Position numbers and translations under genes: made by a program. From positions 1 to 35,300 of the forward strand of contig CALKZS010000181.1 in assembly GCA_938002835.1 (NCBI GenBank): a DNA stretch of 35,300 nt. Reading direction: 5' to 3'. Positions 1-6,655 of the stretch are shown here, piece by piece. Each line of letters begins with the position of its first letter. Within the stretch, counting starts at the first letter, position 1. This DNA is from an uncultured Dokdonia sp. (GTDB lineage: Bacteria; Bacteroidota; Bacteroidia; Flavobacteriales; Flavobacteriaceae). The notes under the pieces are model-generated. The model worked only from the letters and a program-made list of their open reading frames with translations, was not told the origin of the DNA and ran no database searches.

Positions 1-210
1 GATTTTGAGTTTGAAAAAGCCATTGCACACACTAATCGTAAACTATCAGGTATAGAAACAGTTTTCTTATTGACTAGTTCAGGAAAAAGTTATATATCAT
101 CTTCTATTGTAAGAGATGTAATACGTAATGGTGGTGATTGCTCATCACTAGTTCCAGATATTGTTAAGCCTTGTGCTAATGAGGTTTGGATGAAGGAGCA
201 TAAGGAGTAA
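1..210 (+). CDS. coaD: Pantetheine-phosphate adenylyltransferase, C-terminal part (cut by window start)
   Basis: Frame 1 is open from the first base to TAA at 208-210 and gives 69 residues. They match the C-terminal third of CoaD, which makes dephospho-CoA from phosphopantetheine and ATP in coenzyme A synthesis. Visible family marks are the stretch DFEFEKAIAHTNRKL, the segment GIETVFLLTS, and the SYISSSIVRDV helix that carries the conserved Ser and Arg residues contacting ATP, followed by GGDCSSLVP. The N-terminal nucleotide-binding HIGH-like motif lies outside the window. The last 35 bases overlap, tail to tail, the 3' end of the minus-strand gene at 176-1054, so there is no room for a separate terminator between them. 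Identification rests on recognised motif order, not on a search. Confidence 0.85.
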   Translation, partial: DFEFEKAIAHTNRKLSGIETVFLLTSSGKSYISSSIVRDVIRNGGDCSSLVPDIVKPCANEVWMKEHKE

Positions 211-1054
211 CTTTTAATTCTATAGTTTTTCTTTCAAAGAAATCAAATATAAATATTCTATCAAAATTTGATTTATATGGTATAGTAGAAATATTTGATT
301 CAAAAAAGGAATAACTTGACGAATTTTGAGAGCTATTTAGTACTAGTACTAGCCATATTTGTTCTAAGCCTTTGTTTGAGTAAGAACTCAATTTGCCCTC
401 CTTTTTTTCTATCTTTTTCTCAACAGTTTCCCTCTTTAAAGATCCAGAATGTATAGGGCTAGAAATGTATAGATTAATTGAAGAATGAGGACAAACTTTT
501 GTGATATTTACATATTCTGTTACTTGCTCTTTATTATGGATTGAGTTAATGATTTCTTCTCTTATGGCTTTTTTTATATCATTTTTTAAAGATACTTTTT
601 CATTATAGAGTCCAACTTCATATAAACCATTTAAGTTTTGTTCTCTTTTATTATTTAATTCAACTTCTATTCGATTTAATATCTTTTTTAAATCCCCTTC
701 CTTTTGTTTTTCATTTTCTAAGATTATTAGATCCATTAATTCAACACCTATATTAGATTTTCCTTTACTAAGTATAACATCTGGACTTTCATCTAAAGGA
801 TTTTCAATTTTTAAACTGGTATCATATGAATTTATGAAATTTCCAATATCAATAATTTCTTTGTGCTTTTTCTTTTTGTTCTTTTGGGAATCATTAGAAT
901 TTTCATTTTTATCCAACCAAGGTTCTATCAAACAAGATATAGATGATTTGTCTTTTTCTAAATCTCGAATTAAATCTTTAGTTTCATTTCCAACTTTATT
1001 TGTTTTGAAAAAACGCTTGATAAAATTTAAGAAATAAAACCACATATCTATCAC
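176..1054 (-). CDS. Hypothetical protein, possibly PD-(D/E)XK nuclease-like, coupled to trpA
   Basis: I do not recognise this 292-residue protein. It starts with GTG at 1054, and that GTGA overlaps the TGA stop of trpA, so it is probably translated from the end of the trp mRNA; ATG at residue 4 is an alternative start. The first 14 residues are aromatic and hydrophobic, followed by a very Lys/Asn/Glu-rich charged region. Around residue 90 there is a segment PDVILSKG...NIGVELMDL. Its spacing of an Asp and a Glu in two beta-like strands resembles predicted nucleases of the PD-(D/E)XK superfamily; this is a hint only. No Trp-related function is evident. It is more AT-rich than the trp genes and overlaps coaD by 35 bp at its 3' end, which suggests a late insertion into the coaD/trpA junction. 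Confidence 0.6.
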   Translation of the reverse strand: MIDMWFYFLNFIKRFFKTNKVGNETKDLIRDLEKDKSSISCLIEPWLDKNENSNDSQKNKKKKHKEIIDIGNFINSYDTSLKIENPLDESPDVILSKGKSNIGVELMDLIILENEKQKEGDLKKILNRIEVELNNKREQNLNGLYEVGLYNEKVSLKNDIKKAIREEIINSIHNKEQVTEYVNITKVCPHSSINLYISSPIHSGSLKRETVEKKIEKKEGKLSSYSNKGLEQIWLVLVLNSSQNSSSYSFFESNISTIPYKSNFDRIFIFDFFERKTIELKVTPYAPSSKPH

Positions 1055-1812
1055 CTAATCTTCTTAATAAACTCAGCTACACTCTCCGCTCCATTCTCAG
1101 TAATATGCTTGATAAAAGCACTTCCTATAATGGCACCTTTTTGATACTCTGTGGCAGCAGCAAATGTTTGCGCATCTTTTATTCCAAAACCAACTACTTG
1201 CGGGTTTTTTAAATTCATTCTAGCAATACGTTTAAAATAATCTGATTGTGTGTTTCCAAAACCAGAGATATTCCCCGTAGTACTCGCGCTACTTACCATA
1301 TAGATAAATCCATCGCTTGCAGCATCTATTTGTCTTATACGATCATCACTCGTTTGCGGAGTGATAAGAAAGACATTAATGAGTCCATACTTTTCAAAAA
1401 TCGCTTTATAATCGGTTTCATATTCGGCGAGCGGTAAGTCTGGCATAATGATACCATCTATCCCTATTTCTTGACACTTTGCACAAAATTGCTCTACACC
1501 ATATTGTAACATCGGGTTAAAATACCCCATTAGTATTAATGGTATGTGTATCGTTTTACGTACATCTTTTAATTGCTCAAAGAGTAATGTTGTGGTCATA
1601 CCGTTGTTTAATGCCGCAGTACTTGAAGCCTGTATCGTAGGGCCATCTGCTAGCGGATCTGAAAATGGCAATCCTATCTCAACCATATCTACACCATTAT
1701 CTTGTAATTGTGTAAGTATAGATAGTGTGTCATTTATGGCAGGATATCCTGCCGTGAAGTATAAACTTAATAGTTTTTTGTCTTCTTGTAGTTTTTGTTG
1801 TATTCTATTCAT
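1051..1812 (-). CDS. trpA: Tryptophan synthase alpha subunit
   Basis: Cleaves indole-3-glycerol phosphate to indole and glyceraldehyde 3-phosphate, and passes indole to TrpB in the alpha2-beta2 complex. The 253-residue TIM barrel shows FTAGYP, VEIGLPFSDPLADGP with the catalytic Glu and Asp, GIIMPDLP, and the phosphate-binding region VSSASTTG and GFGI. I place the start at ATG 1812 (MNRIQQKL), which gives the normal family length. The same frame stays open upstream to 1974, adding 54 residues, but that stretch translates the palindromic repeat array between trpB and trpA and resembles no TrpA. The stop overlaps the GTG of the next gene. It is the last biosynthetic gene of the operon. Confidence 0.95.
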   Translation of the reverse strand: MNRIQQKLQEDKKLLSLYFTAGYPAINDTLSILTQLQDNGVDMVEIGLPFSDPLADGPTIQASSTAALNNGMTTTLLFEQLKDVRKTIHIPLILMGYFNPMLQYGVEQFCAKCQEIGIDGIIMPDLPLAEYETDYKAIFEKYGLINVFLITPQTSDDRIRQIDAASDGFIYMVSSASTTGNISGFGNTQSDYFKRIARMNLKNPQVVGFGIKDAQTFAAATEYQKGAIIGSAFIKHITENGAESVAEFIKKIR

Positions 1813-1983
1813 ATAATTAATATCCGCGAAGGCGGATATCTTATCCACCCAATCGCAATTTAGTTTCCTGTCTTCACAGGAAAGTATTGAATTTAAGTCT
1901 TCCGCCTTCGCGGAAGGTTTTTGAAATTCCACTTTCGCGAAAGCGTGTTGAATCCACTTTTGCGGAAATGACAAAATTTTGAC
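1813..1983. repeat. Hairpin repeat array A, trpA/trpB junction
   Basis: Three perfect small hairpins lie in a row: ATATCCGC-GAAG-GCGGATAT at 1820-1839, TTTCCTGT-CTTC-ACAGGAAA at 1864-1883 and CTTCCGC-CTTC-GCGGAAG at 1899-1916. They are followed by the palindrome CTTTCGCGAAAG at 1932-1943 and a degenerate half-copy, TTTTGCGGAAA, near 1958. A spacer at 1844-1862 resembles the 19-bp spacer of the other trp arrays. In the trp-sense direction one frame is open through the whole array into trpA. No U-tract follows any stem, so these are not intrinsic terminators. Confidence 0.9.
1932..1945. repeat. Palindrome CTTTCGCGAAAGCG
   Basis: Copy of the dispersed palindrome, here at the trpB-proximal side of array A. 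In the open frame leading into trpA it would read HAFAKV. It is the only copy placed directly inside one of the trp hairpin arrays. Confidence 0.85.
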
Positions 1984-3165
1984 CTAAAGGTCAAAGTACT
2001 CAATAAACGTATTCAAGTCCTTGTCTCCACGTCCAGAGAGATTGATCACCACCACATCATCTTCTTTAAATTTTCGAGTTTCAAAAATGGCAAGGGCGTG
2101 ACTGGTTTCTATAGCAGGAATAATACCTTCTAGTTTACTAAGTTCGAGACCAGCAGTCATTGCATCTTGATCTGTCACAGAGATAAACTCTCCACGACCA
2201 GATCTAAAAAGATGCGCGTGCATAGGCCCTACACCTGGATAATCTAATCCCGCCGAAATAGAATAAGGTTCTGTAATCTGTCCATCGTCGGTTTGCATTA
2301 ATAAGGTCTTACTCCCGTGAATAATCCCTTCACGTCCTAAAGCACTTGTTGCTGCGCTCTCTCCAGAGTCAATTCCTTTTCCAGCAGCTTCTACCGCAAT
2401 GATGCCCACTTCTGGCTCGTCTAAATAATGATAGTACAAACCAGCAGCGTTACTGCCACCACCCACACAAGCCACCACATAATCAGGATTTTCACGACCT
2501 TCTTTCTCTAAAAGTTGTTTTTTAGTCTCTTCAGAAATCACAGATTGAAAACGAGCCACCATATCTGGATAAGGATGAGGACCCACGACAGAACCTATGA
2601 TATAATGTGTATCTACAGGATTATTAATCCAATCACGTATCGCTTCATTAGTCGCATCTTTAAGCGTGCGACTTCCAGACATTGCAGGTCTAACGGTTGC
2701 TCCTAGCATTTTCATACGAGCTACATTAGGTGCTTGACGCTCAATATCTATGGCTCCCATATAAACGATACACTCTAATCCCATTAACGCACATACCGTT
2801 GCTGTAGCAACACCGTGTTGTCCAGCACCAGTTTCGGCAATAATGCGGTTTTTACCTAGACGCTTTGCCATTAATATCTGACCTATGGTGTTATTTACTT
2901 TATGCGCACCCGTATGGCAAAGGTCTTCTCTTTTGAGATATATTTTTGTACCATATTTTTTGCTAAAACGTTCTGCATAGTAGAGTGGAGTAGGACGACC
3001 CACATAATCTTTAAGCAATTGTTTGAACTCTTCTTGAAAAGAAGGCTCTTGCATAATTTGAACATATTGCGAGCGCAACTCTTCTACATTAGGATAAAGC
3101 ATTTCTGGAATAAATGCTCCTCCAAAATCTCCATAATAACCACGATCATCTGCTTGGTATGTCAT
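1984..3165 (-). CDS. trpB: Tryptophan synthase beta subunit
   Basis: PLP enzyme that condenses indole with serine to form tryptophan. The 393 residues have normal TrpB1 length and begin [22 protein letters not shown]. The PLP lysine is K89 in [15 protein letters not shown], followed by the catalytic Glu in [11 protein letters not shown], the phosphate loop [10 protein letters not shown] and the C-terminal LSGRGDKD. The adjacent trpA provides the channelling partner. The gene is flanked on both sides by hairpin repeat arrays (1813-1983 and 3166-3370), yet its reading frame is free of them. ATG at 3165 is the start expected for the family. Confidence 0.97.
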   Translation of the reverse strand: MTYQADDRGYYGDFGGAFIPEMLYPNVEELRSQYVQIMQEPSFQEEFKQLLKDYVGRPTPLYYAERFSKKYGTKIYLKREDLCHTGAHKVNNTIGQILMAKRLGKNRIIAETGAGQHGVATATVCALMGLECIVYMGAIDIERQAPNVARMKMLGATVRPAMSGSRTLKDATNEAIRDWINNPVDTHYIIGSVVGPHPYPDMVARFQSVISEETKKQLLEKEGRENPDYVVACVGGGSNAAGLYYHYLDEPEVGIIAVEAAGKGIDSGESAATSALGREGIIHGSKTLLMQTDDGQITEPYSISAGLDYPGVGPMHAHLFRSGRGEFISVTDQDAMTAGLELSKLEGIIPAIETSHALAIFETRKFKEDDVVVINLSGRGDKDLNTFIEYFDL

Positions 3166-3370
3166 ATCTAATAAATTTCCGCGAAGGCGGAAATCTCATC
3201 CACCTAGTCGCAATTGGTATTCACTTTACAAGACTTCCGCCTTCGCGGAAGGTTTTTGAATTTTCCCGTCTTCACAGGAAAGTATTGAATCACGAAAGCG
3301 GAAATCTCATCCACCTAGTCGCAATTGGTATTTACTTTATGAGGCTTCCGTCTTCGCGGAAGCGTTTGAA
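3166..3370. repeat. Hairpin repeat array B, trpB/trpF junction
   Basis: Two tandem units. Hairpins are ATTTCCGC-GAAG-GCGGAAAT at 3175-3194, CTTCCGC-CTTC-GCGGAAG at 3234-3251, TTTCCCGT-CTTC-ACAGGAAA at 3262-3281 (one mismatch) and GCTTCCGT-CTTC-GCGGAAGC at 3344-3363 (one G-T pair). The 19-bp spacer TCCACCTAGTCGCAATTGG is identical at 3199-3217 and 3310-3328. The array abuts the TAA stop of the TrpF/GIY-YIG fusion at 3371 and ends nine bases from the trpB start codon. Confidence 0.92.
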
Positions 3371-3714
3371 TTATAACATCCAGCTTAGATCTTTCCAATC
3401 TGGATTCATTTCATTAATTAAATTATTTTTCCATTCACGATTCCACTTTTTTACTTGTTTCTCTCTTTTCCTTGCTTCTGCTACAGTTTTAAAGGTTTCA
3501 AAATAAACGAGTTTGTCAAGATTGTATCTAGCTGTAAAACTTCCTTTGTATGTTTTGTTTTTATGTTGTTCAATTCTATTATTGAGGTCTACTGTAAACC
3601 CAGTATACAATACTTTATTGTAGGTGTTTGTAGTCATATAAAAATAGAATTGCTCGTTTGTCTCATCTATTATAACTCGTTTCGGAATGACTAAATCTTC
3701 CGCCTTCGCGAAAG
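3371..3714 (-). mobile_element. Candidate repeat-bounded GIY-YIG cassette inserted at the trpF 3' end
   Basis: The GIY-YIG coding part (about 3371-3655) is bounded by a hairpin at 3697-3714 (CTTCCGC-CTTC-GCGAAAG, one mismatch) on the trpF side and by array B directly after its stop. TrpF has no stop of its own, as expected if a cassette landed a few codons before it. Calling it mobile is inference: no target duplication was identified. Confidence 0.4.
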
Positions 3715-4345
3715 TGGTTTGAAGTTTAAATTTTTTTAACTTTTCAATATTCTTTAATCCTGGTTTATCTTCAAACTTACTATTTACATCGAGTGCGATA
3801 ATAGGTAAATCTGTTGCTAGGATTTCTGTTACTTTATCTACTTCTTCTAATCCTATACCACCACTTAAAATAAATGGTGTTTTAGATGGGTATTTTTTTA
3901 AAACACTCCAGTCAAAGGTGTAGCCATTGCCTCCTTTTTCTTTTCCTTTGGTATCAAAAAGAAAAGCGTCTACCAGTGTTTCATAGTCCTGTAAAATGTC
4001 AAAATCAAAGTGATCTTTAATGCCAAATACTTTCCAAGTTTCCCCATCCCAGCCTTCCCCTGAGGGGAAGGAATTTATCAGCTCCTTTATGTATTCTGGT
4101 GACTCACTCCCGTGCAACTGTATGACGTTTAATTGATGTTTTTCTATTTGCGCTTTCGCGAAAGCAATATCAGCATCTACAAAAACCCCTACTTTTTTAA
4201 TTCCTTCTGGTATATCAGGAATGTTATTTTCTTCAAAATCTCTTTTGCTTTTATCATAAAATATAAAGCCCAGATAGTCTGGCTGCAATGCAGCGACTTC
4301 TTGAGTGTTATATTTCATTCCGCAAATTTTTAGTTTCATTTTCAT
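3371..4345 (-). CDS. trpF: Phosphoribosylanthranilate isomerase fused to a GIY-YIG nuclease domain
   Basis: Isomerises phosphoribosylanthranilate to CdRP. Residues 1-208 form the TrpF barrel, with catalytic Cys8 (KICGM), Asp131 (FDTKG), the HGS phosphate region and LSGGIG. TrpF normally ends near residue 208. Here the frame runs through TTFAKAEDLVIPKR (210-223, encoded by a hairpin repeat at 3697-3714) into a complete GIY-YIG domain, residues 231-312: FYFYM, YTGF, Arg257 in NNRIEQHK, and Glu290 in AEARKREKQ. Two more repeat-encoded segments sit in the barrel: AFAKA at 61-65 and FPSGEGWDG at 93-101. I chose ATG 4345 (ATG 4339 also fits); an upstream GTG at 4372 lies in repeat DNA. Both halves look intact. 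Whether the fusion is made as one protein, processed, or started internally cannot be told from sequence. Confidence 0.88.
   Translation of the reverse strand: MKMKLKICGMKYNTQEVAALQPDYLGFIFYDKSKRDFEENNIPDIPEGIKKVGVFVDADIAFAKAQIEKHQLNVIQLHGSESPEYIKELINSFPSGEGWDGETWKVFGIKDHFDFDILQDYETLVDAFLFDTKGKEKGGNGYTFDWSVLKKYPSKTPFILSGGIGLEEVDKVTEILATDLPIIALDVNSKFEDKPGLKNIEKLKKFKLQTTFAKAEDLVIPKRVIIDETNEQFYFYMTTNTYNKVLYTGFTVDLNNRIEQHKNKTYKGSFTARYNLDKLVYFETFKTVAEARKREKQVKKWNREWKNNLINEMNPDWKDLSWML
4053..4071. repeat. Second palindrome type CCTTCCCC-TGA-GGGGAAGG inside trpF
   Basis: Perfect 8-bp stem with a TGA loop, within a stretch read in TrpF as SFPSGEGWDGET. It lies between the strand/helix ending KELIN and the strand WKVFG, where I would expect a short loop, so it looks like an in-frame insertion of about 10 codons. 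Its sequence is unrelated to the CTTC-loop hairpins. Confidence 0.75.
4151..4165. repeat. Palindrome GCTTTCGCGAAAGC in trpF
   Basis: Perfect 14-bp palindrome at 4152-4165, read in TrpF as AFAKA (residues 61-65), just after the strand KKVGVFVDADI, at the start of a surface helix. Confidence 0.9.
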
Positions 4346-4541
4346 TTTCGCGAGGGCGAGAATTTTATCCACCTAGTCGCAATTGGTATTGGTTTAACAA
4401 TTTTCCCGTCTTCACGGGAAAGTATTGAATTGCGAGGGCGGAAATCTTATCCACCTAGTCGCAATTGGTATTCACTTTATGAGACTTCCGCCTCTGCGGA
4501 AGGTTTTTGAGTTTTATTGTCTTCCACTTTTCTAGAAGGTT
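4346..4541. repeat. Hairpin repeat array C, trpF/trpC junction
   Basis: Two tandem units. The spacer TCCACCTAGTCGCAATTGG occurs unchanged at 4368-4386 and 4450-4468. Clear hairpins are TTTCCCGT-CTTC-ACGGGAAA at 4402-4421 and CTTCCGC-CTCT-GCGGAAG at 4485-4502. Copies of the unit-start stem near 4349 and 4432 (GCGAGGGCGRRAAT) have decayed. The array fills the whole gap between the trpC stop and the trpF start. Confidence 0.9.
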
Positions 4542-5318
4542 TTATAACTGCTCTATAAACTCTTTAGCACTCAATCCAGGATTATCGGTTTTCATAAAGT
4601 TTTCACCTATTAAAAACCCTTGAAATCCGTGAGGTTTTAGTTCTTTAATAGCTGATACAGAAGAGATGCCACTTTCAGACACTTTTACAAACTCATCGGG
4701 TATTTGTTTGATGAGTGTTTTGCTCGTTTCAAGGCTCACTTCAAAGGTCTTTAGATTACGATTATTAATCCCTAACATATCTACAGATGACATTATAGAG
4801 TTTTGCAATTCTTGCTCATTATGTGACTCACACAGGACATCAAGTCCTAAACTTTTTGCAAAGGTAGAAAACTGCTGTATTTGCTTTCGCGAAAGCGTAG
4901 CAGCAATCAATAATATAGCATCTGCTCCATATGCTTTTGCTTCTATAATCTGGTATTCGTCTACAATAAACTCTTTGCGCAATAGTGGAAAACTAGTCGA
5001 TGCTCTTGCAAGCAGTAAATCATCTAAAGAACCGCCAAAATATTTTCCATCTGTCAAAACAGACATCCCGCTTACGCCAGCGTTTTCATAACCCCTTGCA
5101 ACATCTTGTACACTCAAGCTATTATTGATGACGGATTTACTAGGAGAACGTCTTTTGTGTTCTGCAATAATGCCTGATCCATTTGCTACAGCTTGTGCAA
5201 GAGAAGTTGTATGTCTTTCAAAAAGCATAGTTTTTTCTAACTGAGATATAGATATAAGGCCTTTACGGAGGTTTACCTCCTTTATTTTATCTACTGTTAT
5301 TCTTTCTAGTATTGTCAT
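4542..5318 (-). CDS. trpC: Indole-3-glycerol phosphate synthase
   Basis: Closes the indole ring by decarboxylating CdRP to indole-3-glycerol phosphate. The 258-residue barrel carries the catalytic set Glu53 and Lys55 in AEHKRRSPSK, then FGGSLDDL, LLRKEFIVDEYQI, LGINNRNLKTFEV and the C-terminal SESGISS and GFLIGENFM. The ATG at 5318 gives normal family length and needs no extension. Residues 142-145 (LSRK) are encoded by a dispersed palindrome at 4883-4896, in the segment after ILLIAA. TrpC and TrpF are separate genes here, unlike the enteric TrpC-F fusion. Both ends of the gene touch hairpin arrays. Confidence 0.96.
   Translation of the reverse strand: MTILERITVDKIKEVNLRKGLISISQLEKTMLFERHTTSLAQAVANGSGIIAEHKRRSPSKSVINNSLSVQDVARGYENAGVSGMSVLTDGKYFGGSLDDLLLARASTSFPLLRKEFIVDEYQIIEAKAYGADAILLIAATLSRKQIQQFSTFAKSLGLDVLCESHNEQELQNSIMSSVDMLGINNRNLKTFEVSLETSKTLIKQIPDEFVKVSESGISSVSAIKELKPHGFQGFLIGENFMKTDNPGLSAKEFIEQL
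4883..4896. repeat. Palindrome GCTTTCGCGAAAGC in trpC
   Basis: Perfect 14-bp palindrome. On the coding strand the frame gives ATLSRKQ, the second of the three possible readings of this element. Confidence 0.9.
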
Positions 5319-5622
5319 TTAATATCCGCGAAGGCGGATATTTCATCCGCTCATTCATATTTGTTATTTATTTTACAAGCTTCCCACCTACGTGGGAAGT
5401 ATTGAATTGCGAAGGTGGAAATCTCATCCACGTATTCACAATTGGTATTGGTTTAACAAGTTTCCCGTCTTCACGGGAAAGTATTGAATTTAAGTTTCCC
5501 ACCTAAGTGGGAAGTATTGAATTGCGAATGCGGATATCTCATACACCCAATCGCATTTTAGTTTCCCTTCTACACGGGAAGTATTTGAATTTAGGCTTCC
5601 GCGTTTGCGGAAGCATTTTGAA
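5319..5622. repeat. Hairpin repeat array D, trpC/trpD junction
   Basis: Largest of the arrays, about three units in 304 bp with no other gene. Hairpins: ATATCCGC-GAAG-GCGGATAT at 5322-5341, CTTCCCAC-CTAC-GTGGGAAG at 5380-5399, TTTCCCGT-CTTC-ACGGGAAA at 5461-5480, TTCCCAC-CTAA-GTGGGAA at 5496-5513 and GCTTCCGC-GTTT-GCGGAAGC at 5595-5614. A degenerate one sits near 5563-5582. Spacers at about 5345, 5424 and 5544 are diverged relatives of the 19-bp spacer. Stems differ from those of arrays A-C at paired positions on both arms. Confidence 0.9.
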
Positions 5623-6615
5623 TTAGCTACTCAACGCAATAAGTTTATCTAATTTTTCTTTTGCTTTCCCACTCAACAAACTTTCTTTAGCTTGTTCAAA
5701 ACCTTCTTTTGGAGTAAGCTCTTTTACAGTCGCAATAGCCATTCCTGCGTTTGCACAAACCACATTATTTTGAGGAGCTGTTCCTTTTCCAGAAATAACA
5801 TCTATAAATATTTTTGCAGAGGCAGCAACGCTATCTCCTCCATAAATATCAGATTGTTGATGTTTTGAGACTCCAAAATCTGAAGCAGTAAGCATTAACT
5901 CTGTTTGGTTTGTAATTGCTTTTGTGGCTCCTGTTAATGAGATTTCATCATATCCATCTAAAGCGTGAAGTATGGTAAACTTTTTATCTCCTTTTTGATA
6001 TAGATATCCATACATTCTAGCAAGTTCTAGATCAAAAACACCTACTAATTGATTACTAGGGAATGCTGGATTTACCATAGGGCCTAACATATTGAAAAAG
6101 GTTTTTACACCTAGCTCACGACGTATAGGGGCAACATTTTTCATTGCTGGGTGAAATAATGGAGCGTGTAAAACACACATTCCAATTTCATCCATAGAGC
6201 GTTTTAAAAAGTCTTTATTGTTACTAAATTTTATGCCCAGATGTTCCATCACATTACTACTTCCAGAGACAGAACTTACTCCGTAGTTTCCGTGCTTAGT
6301 TACATTTACTCCAGCACCAGCAGTCACAAAACTAGAAAGTGTAGAGATATTAAATGTGTCTTTACCATCACCACCTGTACCGCAGAGATCTATAGCATTA
6401 TAATCTGAAAAATCTACAGCTAGGCATAAATCTAATAAGGCATCTCTAAATCCTTCAAGTTCTTCTACGGTGATACTACGCATCATATACACAGTAAGAA
6501 AAGCGGCGATCTGATTTGAGTTGTATTTTCCTTCTGAAATATTTACCAGAACTTCTCTACTTTCTGTTTTAGTGAGTTGGTCGTGGTTAATGAGTCTGTT
6601 GAGTATTTGTTTCAT
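5623..6615 (-). CDS. trpD: Anthranilate phosphoribosyltransferase
   Basis: Transfers the phosphoribosyl group of PRPP to anthranilate. The 330 residues match the family length. Seen are the N-terminal helical domain, the PRPP loop DLCGTGGDGKDTFNISTLSS, KHGNYGVSSVSGSSNVMEHLG, the segment HPAMKNVAPIRRELGVKTFFNMLGPMVNPA and the acidic metal region DGYDEISLTG. It is a separate gene, not fused to TrpG. The start ATG at 6615 is 40 bp from the end of the lipoprotein gene, with no repeat in that gap, whereas its 3' side opens on array D. Confidence 0.96.
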   Translation of the reverse strand: MKQILNRLINHDQLTKTESREVLVNISEGKYNSNQIAAFLTVYMMRSITVEELEGFRDALLDLCLAVDFSDYNAIDLCGTGGDGKDTFNISTLSSFVTAGAGVNVTKHGNYGVSSVSGSSNVMEHLGIKFSNNKDFLKRSMDEIGMCVLHAPLFHPAMKNVAPIRRELGVKTFFNMLGPMVNPAFPSNQLVGVFDLELARMYGYLYQKGDKKFTILHALDGYDEISLTGATKAITNQTELMLTASDFGVSKHQQSDIYGGDSVAASAKIFIDVISGKGTAPQNNVVCANAGMAIATVKELTPKEGFEQAKESLLSGKAKEKLDKLIALSS

Positions 6616-6655
6616 ATGTGAGTAAAACGTGTGACAACTCTATACGTCACAACGA

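Noticed and set aside
3114-3506. Plus-strand 130-codon ORF with an internally repeated peptide (and a similar one at 5312-5506)
   Set aside because: It is antisense to trpB, array B and the GIY-YIG domain; the repeated peptide only reflects the tandem DNA units.
4346-4372. GTG start of TrpF at 4372
   Set aside because: It is in array C repeat DNA; ATG 4345 or 4339 directly precedes the conserved KLKICGM.
1820-5614. Trp array hairpins as intrinsic terminators
   Set aside because: They lack a downstream U-run on the trp strand and occur several per junction in an operon that must be read through.
1813-5622. CRISPR array
   Set aside because: The repeats are hairpins of variable sequence in short groups between genes. 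The intervening 19-bp segments are themselves repeated, not unique spacers, and no cas gene is near.
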